Shown here piece by piece: positions 62,896 through 64,000 of a stretch of 64,000 nt of DNA. A model generated the notes under the pieces. It had not been told where the DNA came from, searched no databases, and was given only the letters and a program-made list of their open reading frames with translations. The DNA comes from RPQJ01 sp963726665 (GTDB lineage Bacteria > Pseudomonadota > Gammaproteobacteria > Steroidobacterales > Steroidobacteraceae). The position numbers and the translations under genes are program-made. The stretch spans positions 1 to 64,000 of the forward strand of contig CAVSDW010000013.1 in NCBI GenBank assembly GCA_963726665.1, in the 5' to 3' direction. Each line of letters begins with the position of its first letter. Positions within the stretch are counted from its first letter, which is position 1.

Positions 62896-63604
62896 TCAGT
62901 CAGCGACGACGCGCCCCGACTTCTTGAGGTAGCGCGCCGTCACCCAGCCGGCCACGGCCGCGATCGCGACCGCCGCCAGGCACTGCGCGGCGCAGGGGTG
63001 CAGCGCGAACTCGCCGTCCCGGTGCATGTTCCAGGCGACGATGCCGCACCAGACGAGGATCCACGCCGTCGGCGTGCCGTACTCCTTGACCAGGACGCGA
63101 CGCCAGTGGAAATCCATGCGCGAGAAGGTCTCGCCGAGGCCGCGGAGCCTGGGCAGCGAAGCGCGGCACGTTGCGGCAGTAGTCGTCGAACGCCGCGCCG
63201 AAGCGGCCGCGCAGGTAGTTCTCTTCGGCGGCCACGATCGCGCGGTAGATGAAGGCCGTGAGCGGGATCGCCACCAGCACCGTGGTCCAGCAGTTGGAGG
63301 TCACCGCCATGCCCGAGAGGATCAGCAGGTTGCCGACGTACATCGGGTTGCGCGAGTGGCCGAACACGCCGTCGGTGACGAGGTCGTCGGCGTGCACGCG
63401 CCGGTTCTTGCCGCCGCGGACGATGTAGACGAGACCGATGGTCCCGGCCCGGATGAGCTGGCCGGTGAGCGCGATCGCGAAACCGAGGAACGCCGCGACC
63501 AGGTCTTCCTGCCAGATGCGCGGCCCCGGCAGGAACACCAGCAGGCAGGCGGCCGGGAATACGTACAGCCGCGTCCGATAGAGGAAATTGCCGAGGGCGA
63601 CCAT
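62896..63604 (-). CDS. Isoprenylcysteine-methyltransferase-like (ICMT/PEMT) membrane protein, one frameshift
   Basis: ATG 63604 shares one base with the stop of the next gene (TGATG). 'YVFPAACLLVFLPGPRIWQE' and more helices precede 'LVTDGVFGHSRNPMYVGNLL', the ICMT/PEMT SAM-binding signature (HxRNPxY), and 'AAEENYLRGRFGAAFDDYCR' with NVPRF. Near 63150 the frame changes to continue MDFHWRRVLVKEYGTPTAWI and 'MHRDGEFALHPCAAQCLAAV', ending at 62896. About 235 residues after repair. Such enzymes methylate thiols, lipids or quinol-like groups at the membrane; the substrate is unknown. Coupled to the CmoA-like gene. Confidence 0.75.
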
Positions 63605-64000
63605 CACTTCACCGCGATGATGCCGCAGAAGTTGTACCACTTGAAGAACACGTCCACGTACCGGAAGCCGGTGCGCAGCAGCAGTTCGCGGTTCTCGAGC
63701 AGCTTGTAGGGCACCAGCACGTTCTCGAGGGCCTCGCGCTTCTGCGTGATCTCGAGGTCGCTGTAGCCGCTGCCACGCTTGAAGTCGTAGTAGTGCTCGA
63801 TGAAGAGCCGGTTGAACAGCGACTCCTCGCCGATCACCTTCTCGACCAGGATCAGCGCGCCGTTCTCGTTCATGCCGCGATAGGCGTCGACCAGCAGGCG
63901 TTCCCGCTGCAGGGGCCGGATGAACTGCAGCGTGAGCACCATCAGCACCAGCGACGCGTTCTGGATCGGGCAGCCCTGGTTCAGGTCGGCGTACAGGAGT
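63604..64000 (-). CDS. CmoA-like SAM-dependent (carboxy)methyltransferase-family protein, 3' part
   Basis: The gene runs off the right edge; 131 C-terminal residues are visible. 'IQNASLVLMVLTLQFIRPLQ', 'RERLLVDAYRGMNENGALIL', 'HYYDFKRGSGYSDLEITQKR' and EALENVLVPY match the C-terminal half of CmoA (ENASMVVLNFTLQF, HHDFKRANGYSELEISQKR in E. coli). CmoA makes carboxy-SAM from SAM and prephenate for tRNA wobble modification. This copy is followed by an ICMT-like gene, not cmoB, so it could be a divergent member with another role. Confidence 0.75.
   Translation of the reverse strand, partial: LLYADLNQGCPIQNASLVLMVLTLQFIRPLQRERLLVDAYRGMNENGALILVEKVIGEESLFNRLFIEHYYDFKRGSGYSDLEITQKREALENVLVPYKLLENRELLLRTGFRYVDVFFKWYNFCGIIAVK

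Overview
The window is about two-thirds G+C and densely coded, with ordinary bacterial gene structure. Its content (HrpB helicase, a CIO-like CydAB with a DUF2474 subunit, PBP4-type DacB, a PA0069-type radical SAM protein, a CmoA-like protein, an EcsC protein and many lipoproteins) points to a Gram-negative, probably gammaproteobacterial, organism. No rRNA, tRNA or CRISPR array is recognisable, so finer placement is inference.

Layout. 1-14 kb is looser and accessory-like. It holds a frameshifted SnoaL-like lipoprotein, an IS110-family (IS1111-type) element with a broken transposase, a surface lipoprotein, a decayed membrane GAF sensor, and a TTC38-like gene. It also holds a three-gene operon (DszB-like desulfinase, AhpD-like protein, rhodanese) and an esterase-like hydrolase. 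At least five copies of a hairpin-forming dispersed repeat lie between these genes. 13.4-28.9 kb carries DUF2855, a DsbA-like protein, a decayed TPR signalling protein, hrpB, a MacAB-like export operon, an NlpC/P60 lipoprotein, cupin-EcsC, a MazE-like/Doc pair and a PadR-PspC pair. 29-43.4 kb is metabolic and envelope housekeeping: an MDR reductase, a DnrO-like protein, a rhodanese, cydAB-DUF2474, acs, a HIT protein, dacB, a DUF502/metallo-beta-lactamase fusion, nadE and a TonB-domain TPR protein.

43.4-56.9 kb is the most interesting block: eleven minus-strand genes, many joined by 4-bp start/stop overlaps. In transcription order they encode three lipoproteins, a transmembrane Ser/Thr kinase, an FHA-PEGA-FGE-like membrane protein, a small anchored proline-rich protein, a TolQ/ExbB/MotA-like channel, an actin/HSP70-like FHA protein, two VWA proteins and a last lipoprotein. 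The single N-terminal helix of each VWA protein resembles the Asp-bearing helix of ExbD/TolR. I infer an ion-driven, kinase/FHA-controlled trans-envelope machine with VWA domains as output. I cannot match it to a named system.

57-64 kb holds a radical SAM gene, an MFS transporter, an intact TPR signalling protein, an alpha/beta hydrolase, a class I amidotransferase, an isoprenylcysteine-methyltransferase-like protein and the 3' end of a CmoA-like gene.

Caution: well over a dozen single-base frame breaks occur, many inside conserved genes (cydA, doc, radical SAM, MFS). Some may be consensus errors rather than biology, so 'pseudogene' and 'frameshift' calls depend on sequence quality.
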